NCBI GenBank assembly: GCA_013400975.1
Contig: WBMZ01006340.1
Coordinates: forward strand, 62,001-126,000
Reading direction: 5' to 3'
From: Atrichornis clamosus
Lineage: Eukaryota; Chordata; Aves; Passeriformes; Menuridae
Length of the DNA stretch: 64,000 bases
Positions within the stretch are counted from its first letter, which is position 1, and every line of letters starts with the position of its first letter. Shown piece after piece: positions 58,771 through 64,000 of the stretch. The translations under genes were made by a program, and so were the position numbers. The notes below the pieces were generated by a model, which worked only from the letters and a program-made list of their open reading frames with translations, was not told the origin of the DNA and ran no database searches.

Positions 58771-60274
58771 ATATCTACAGATGAGACCAGCAGGCTCAGA
58801 TCATCCCAGCTCAGTGTCCCAGGGCTGTGGCAGCCAGAGCCACCCCTCTCTTACTCCAACGAACTGGGCAGACTCTGCACTGGTCCATCTTGGCCCCAGG
58901 GAACCTCCCCTTCCCCTAGAACGGATCCAGAAAGACAACAATTGTGCTGCCGAAGATTTTAAGAGCCTCAGGCACAAGAAACACCCTGAGGTCAGGGGCA
59001 GCACTGCGCCGGGGCTCCTCGGGGCAGGGACTGTCTCTGTCTGAACACGGGATTCACTTCAACCAGCCTAAAGACAAAACTCCAGTTAATCCTTTAGGCT
59101 CCCTCCATGGACACCCCTCAAAGGCCACATATGAGAAGAGGAGCACCCCCAGAAGGGTCAGAGTGTGAAGGAACATGGAAAGGGACTGGACGAGGTGATC
59201 TCCATGGCCCATGCCAGGCATTTCCATCAGGAGCCATGTGCTGGCCTTCCCCCTCCAAGCTGTGAGTGCCAAATTCCCTTATAAATTATATTACCCCCAT
59301 TAAAGCAATTCCCTTTGCTCCAAAGCTTCCAGCTCCAGCTATAAATGGCACTTCACGAGGAGCCGGGGTGCCTGCTCCTATTCCACTTCCAAGCAGAACA
59401 CACCAAAAGGGCTCTGGGTTCGGCAGGGACCAGCTCTCCAGGAGGAGCCACGTCTCCCTCCCCACACTGAGGGTCCTCTCCTGGCCACCACGAGGAGGCT
59501 GAGGGCATGGAAAGGTGATCCCCATGGCCCAGCCAGCAGGTGGGGAGTCAGGGAGAGGGGTGGTGCCACTTGGAGTCAGTCACCGGCATTTCTGAGATCG
59601 CCCTAAAGATGCCATTCCGCTGCTTTATCTGGGAGAAGGCCTTCAAAAATGGCTTTTTGTCCCTTTGCCACCCTTCTCACTGCCCCCAGACACAGCCCAG
59701 CTTCACACACACCCCACCACTGCCAAGCCCCTCCAAACCCACCTGCAAAAACAAAGAGACCCCTTGCAAAACCAGCAGGAAAGGCTTTCAAGGCCTGCCC
59801 TCAAACCCTGCACGCCCAGCCAGGGACATCACACACTTCCCCTCACAGCAGGTTGGCAAACGGCTGCCGGGATCTCAGAGAGCCTTTTCATCTTTAAAAG
59901 GCATAAAAAGAGAACAAAAGGCAGAAATCTGTGCACAGCACACACGGATGGAACGGGGCTAATGAGAACTGCAGCTCCTGGGCTTGCAAGGCAGTCCAAC
60001 ACCACTGAAATCCCTCTGTAATTCGTTATCCCAAAGCAAGTCAGTGATTTGGGAGCAGCTGGATTCACGTGCAGCCTTCTGGGGCCTGTGACTGAGCTGC
60101 AAAGAAACTCCACAGACTGTGGGAGGGATCCAGGGAATTCCAGAGGTGGAGGGGAATGGTCTGTGGCACAGGCTGGGGGAACGTGCTCTGCAAGTGCCTG
60201 ACCACCCTTCCCCAGCACCTCTCCCTGAGGGCAGAAACCTCCACGGCCAGGGCTGGGTGACACAATGGGGACCC

Positions 60275-60752
60275 TTTCCCTGCACAGGAAGGACCTAGAG
60301 CTGCTGGGGCGAGTCCAGCGGAGACCACGGAGATGCTCCAAGGGCTGGAGCCCCTCTGCTCTGGAGCCAGGCTGGGAGAGCGGGGGGGGCGCACCTGGAG
60401 AAGGCTCCAGGGAGAGCGCAGAGCCCCTTCCAAGGCCTAAAGGGGCTCCAGGAGAGCTGGAGAGGGACTGGGGACAAGGGATGGAGGGACAGGACACAGG
60501 GAATGGCTTCCCACTGCCAGAGGGCAGGGATAGATGGGATATTGGGAAGGAATTGTTCCCTGTGAGGGTGCTGAGGCCCTGGCACAGGGTGCCCAGAGAA
60601 GCTGTGGCTGCTCCTGGATCCCTGGAAGTGTCCAACGCCAGGCTGGACAGGGCTTGGAGCACCCTGGGATAGTGGGAGGTGTCCCTGCCCACGCAGGGGG
60701 TGGAATGGGATGAGCTTTAAGGTCCCCTCCAGCCCAACCCAGTCTGTGATAA
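60275..60752 (+). mobile_element. CR1 LINE 3' fragment
   Basis: About 480 bp: GCTGGGGCGAGTCCAGCGGA, GGCTGGAGCCCCTCTGCTCT, GAGCCCCTTCCAAGGCCTAA, GGGCAGGGATAGATGGGATA and TTAAGGTCCCCTCCAGCCC. The opposite strand of this copy gives the longest open frame in the window (287 codons), which is a shadow and not a gene. Confidence 0.93.
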
Positions 60753-63700
60753 ATACAAAATCTGCACAGCCCAGTAACTGGCAGCATTTTGAAGATCTGT
60801 AGCATTTCTGTGATAAGTGGATTTCAATTAAACCCATCATAAAGAGACAGGGTCCCTCCTTCCATCTAAATCACAGCAGCACATCAGAAGGAGCAGAAAA
60901 TTTATTTTTAAACTCTCTACCTCAGATGGTGGAGAGCACCATCCTCTTACACTGAGGGGAAAAACAAATTAATTGATACAGGTCAAACCAGAGCAAGACT
61001 CTCAATTATTCCCCAGTAATTACCTTCATAAAAATTTCAACACACATAAAGCCAGCTTGGTAAGGTTTAGCCTTTAGATATTCACAACACCACAAGAAAC
61101 TCATCTCCAGCTGCCCAAGAGAAATTTAAGAGTCAGCTCCCAATAATATCCAGATGCCCAGACAAGTCTCCTTCATTTGAGGCACACACACGTGCAAATT
61201 CCCAGCTTGTGTATGAACACCATCACTTGAGGAAAATAAAATCTCTTTATGATTTATTGCAGCATCTTCCATCCACACACAGAATATCCCTCACAAAAGC
61301 ACTGGTGTGCAGCCTAAATAACACAAGATTCCCATTCAACACCCTCTGAGGATGAGAAATATGATTTTCATTCTCATTCTAAACACTGGGAATGGAAGAA
61401 AGCTGAGCAAACTCCTTTTGGAAAATACTTTATCAAAGGAAAATGCATGTGGAGTGAAACCCAAAGTGCTGGTTAATTCGAGCTGAATACAGTAAATGGC
61501 CTCATCCAGGAAAAATGAAGAGCTGAAGGAGTAATCAAACATTTCCTTTCCGTGTTTGCTCAATCAGGTGGTTCAAAATGGTGTCTTAACTTTGGTAATT
61601 CTCCATGAGTCAGCATAAATGAGCTTTAACACTTATACATAAATCCAATAAAATGGAATAACAGCTTATTTTCACATGAGAAAAAATAACAAGAGAAGTA
61701 CCTGGGTCCGTCGAGCACTCTGAGACTATTTTCCTCAGCTTGTTCAACAAAAATGGAAAAAAATAGACCAAGCCCTAGGAACCGGGATCAGAGGGATGCC
61801 TGGAAACCCCCGCAGTGCTCAGGCCAGCCCTGGACCTTCCCAGCCGGGTGAGCTGCCCCACAGAGGCAGGGGCTCCCAGGGGAGGGATGCCCTGGGTGAG
61901 GAGCTGCCTTACCTCAGGTGGCAGAGGCTCCCCACGGCCACAGCAGCAGGACCAGGCTGCAGAGTCGCTCCCTGCATCACCAGGGCTCTGTAACCAGAGC
62001 TGCCAGCGCGTGTCCCATCTCTCCCAGATCCCAGGGCCTTCCCCACACAGGCAGCAAGGCTGCCCTGGGGGTTCTGCTCTTCCCAAGGCTAGGAAGAGCT
62101 GCAAAGGCTCAGAAGAAAGAAGAAAAAAAAAACAAACCGTGTTCCAGGAGCTCCCAGCCACCTCTCATCTCTCCCTTTTCACTGGTTCTCCATGGAGCTG
62201 ATCCCTCTCAGCTGCTCAGTTCATCAGGAGCTAATGTTTTAACAGGAAAAATGTGTGTTCAGAGCAAGCCTTCAGCGGATTCGGGTGATGGATCAGGAGC
62301 ACCTCTGCCTGCAGGAGTGCACCCCCAATAACCTCCCAATTGGGTTCAGCTGCGTTTGCTGACCCTCAGCTCAGAAATTTCGGTGCCAGGGGAAAAGATG
62401 GGATAGGGAGGAGGAGGACTAAATCCAGAACCACACCAGAGAAGGACAAAGCACTGCCACCATACCTCTTTTCCCAGGATCTCCAGGCTGGCACCCTGGC
62501 CCAGGAGGCCACATCCCCACCCCAGCCAGCACATCTGGGCTCCCTCCTGCCAGAATGGGCTCCTTGTTCTGGGGCACGGGAGCAGGGAGAAGGGGCTCTC
62601 AACGTCTGCTCTTCAAAGTGCTTCTCTCGGTGCAGGTGAAGCTGTGCTGGGCAGGTGGCCAAGGGCAGCCTGGAGGGACCCTCCTCATTCCCTGCCCCAA
62701 CAGCTCCTCACGTCACTGCTGGAGAGCAGGAGAGCTGCTCCCCCAGAAGGGGTTCAAAGCTCCCGGCAGCCTGATGATCAGGGTGCTCTTTAAAAATGCA
62801 ACACTGCCCTAAAATCAAGCAGGGCTTCGCTCTGGAGTTTGCTCTCCTCACTCCAAAAGCTCTGAGCACGATGCTGCAGGAAGCTCCTGGGTAAGCTGTG
62901 TCCCTTCCCCTGGAGCTGTTCCATTGGACATAAATCCCCTTAAACCCTCAGGGGGGTTATCAAAGCGAGCAGTTTCAGCTTCACCCCTGCAGCAGGACAC
63001 CCCCATCGCTGTTTGGTTAAACATCAAACCAAATCAGGTCAGGGAGAGGCTTAAAACAGGACAAGATGTTCTTCTCTTGTTCCTCCAAGACACAAACCCC
63101 TCAGCTCTCCATCCTGGTTACCCAAACCAGGAATTCATCTCCAAGCTGATGCCCAGAGTGGGGAAAGGTTGTTCTGCTCCACCCTTTCTCCCAGCCCGGA
63201 TTCAGCTGGAAGGTGCATCCTGCAGATGGACACTGCAGCACACAAATGCACCGCTCCAACAGCTTCCCAGCTGCAGACTGGTGCCTGAACACCTGCCCTG
63301 GGATCGCTGATATCCCAGGGAAATGAGGTGGGCATTAGCACAGCACGGAGGCATCTTCCCACCTGAGGTGTGGCAGGTGAGCGTGTCCGCACTGGGAGTG
63401 CTGCTTTCGGACAGGTGTGTCCTGGGAAAGGCACATCCCCTGTTTTCCTGCCTGTCGGAAGCTCTGCCAAGTGCAGGCTGTGCTGCTGCCCATAACAACC
63501 CTGCTGCCCTTGGCAGCCCAGTTCCCTCTGCTGCATGCACAGCTCCCCAGGGTGTGTTTTATACACCCTCAGTGCCTCTGCAGGAGCTCGGGAGTCTGTT
63601 AAGGCCGCAATTAAACTGTCAAACTCACGTATTTTTCACATTATGGAACCACTCTTGAATTCCTGATGGCAATGGGTAGGAGCAGCAGGGCTGCTGGGAG

Positions 63701-63779
63701 AGGTAATGTTTCCTGTAAGGCCCTCTGGGAAAACAGAGCAGCTTTCAGGAATTCATTTGCCATGTAGTGATTGCTTTAA

Positions 63780-63782
<3 letters not shown>

Positions 63783-63815
<33 letters not shown>
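63783..63815. repeat. A33 homopolymer
   Basis: Thirty-three consecutive A residues on the plus strand. No recognisable retroposed gene or SINE body lies immediately upstream, so its origin is unclear. Its exact length may be affected by sequencing or assembly. Confidence 0.9.
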
Positions 63816-63817
<2 letters not shown>

Positions 63818-64000
63818 CAAATTTCTGTGTGTTTTCTTGCAGTGATATAATTTGTTCTACCAGGGGGTTACCCCTCCCAAAACAGCTGCTCCCCCTCATG
63901 CTGCTCAAACAGCCCCCACTGCCCAGCTCCGGCCCTGGAAATTCCTGCTTTCAGCTCAGGAGGTTGCCAGGCTCAGGTTTTACATTTCAGACAAAACAGG

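Larger units (their letters stand above)
37221..64000 (-). other. CACNA1B: CACNA1B intron 3 (partial, at least 26.8 kb)
   Basis: This is the sequence upstream of exon 4 in the gene. I searched for exon 3 (the NVMDFVVVLTG coding end) and exon 2 (PFEYMILATIIAN) on the minus strand and found neither, so both probably lie beyond the right edge. The interval holds about 14 CR1 pieces, a 33-base A run, a GA microsatellite, a 21-bp-period minisatellite, two CpG-rich patches (40240-40480 and 50290-50640) and candidate conserved patches (42820-42960 and 55245-55560). No other gene is supported. The 61000-62000 and 46900-47480 stretches are AT-rich and otherwise featureless. Confidence 0.8.

Noticed and set aside
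59829..60692. Longest open frame in the window (287 codons, minus strand)
   Set aside because: More than half of it is the antisense of a CR1 fragment (60275-60752), and the rest has no similarity I recognise.
37221..64000. Possible CACNA1B exons 2 and 3
   Set aside because: I searched by eye for the minus-strand codes of NVMDFVVVLTG and FEYMILATIIAN and found no match. They are most likely outside the window.

Overview
This window is vertebrate nuclear DNA, almost certainly from a bird. Two things show this: a split voltage-gated calcium-channel gene on the minus strand, and about 27 short copies or fragments of CR1 LINE 3' ends, the dominant bird retroposon. The CR1 sequence types resemble those common in songbirds, so a passerine is my guess (inference, not proven). 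There is no bacterial gene organisation, CRISPR array, rRNA or tRNA that I could recognise.

The only gene I can support is CACNA1B (Cav2.2, the N-type calcium channel alpha-1B subunit). It runs right to left. Four consecutive coding exons of homologous domain I are readable with intact GT/AG splice sites and matching phases: exon 4 (37129-37220, S3 end and S4 voltage sensor), exon 5 (34607-34759, S4-S5 linker and S5), exon 6 (30280-30467, extracellular loop, pore helix and the domain I selectivity-filter glutamate) and exon 7 (10307-10410, S6). Exon numbers follow the human gene as I remember it. Joined, these exons keep one open frame. Exons 1-3 should lie to the right of the window, and exon 8 onward (the beta-subunit-binding I-II linker) to the left. 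I found neither here.

The rest is intron: at least 26.8 kb of intron 3 (37221-64000), intron 4 (2.4 kb), intron 5 (4.1 kb), intron 6 (19.9 kb) and at least 10.3 kb of intron 7 (1-10306). The introns hold CR1 fragments in both orientations (some forming inverted pairs, one nested inside another), a few simple repeats and minisatellites, two CpG-rich patches, and several AT-rich, homeobox-motif-rich islands that could be conserved enhancers.

The most interesting object is a second, decayed copy of exon 7 at 12389-12487, in intron 6 about 2 kb upstream of the real exon. Its first 72 bases differ from exon 7 at only three positions, and it keeps an AG acceptor with a better pyrimidine tract than the real exon. 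The second half of its S6 is destroyed and ends in an in-frame stop. It may be a relic of an alternative S6 exon, or a poison exon. The L-type channel genes carry mutually exclusive exons (8/8A) at this same structural position.
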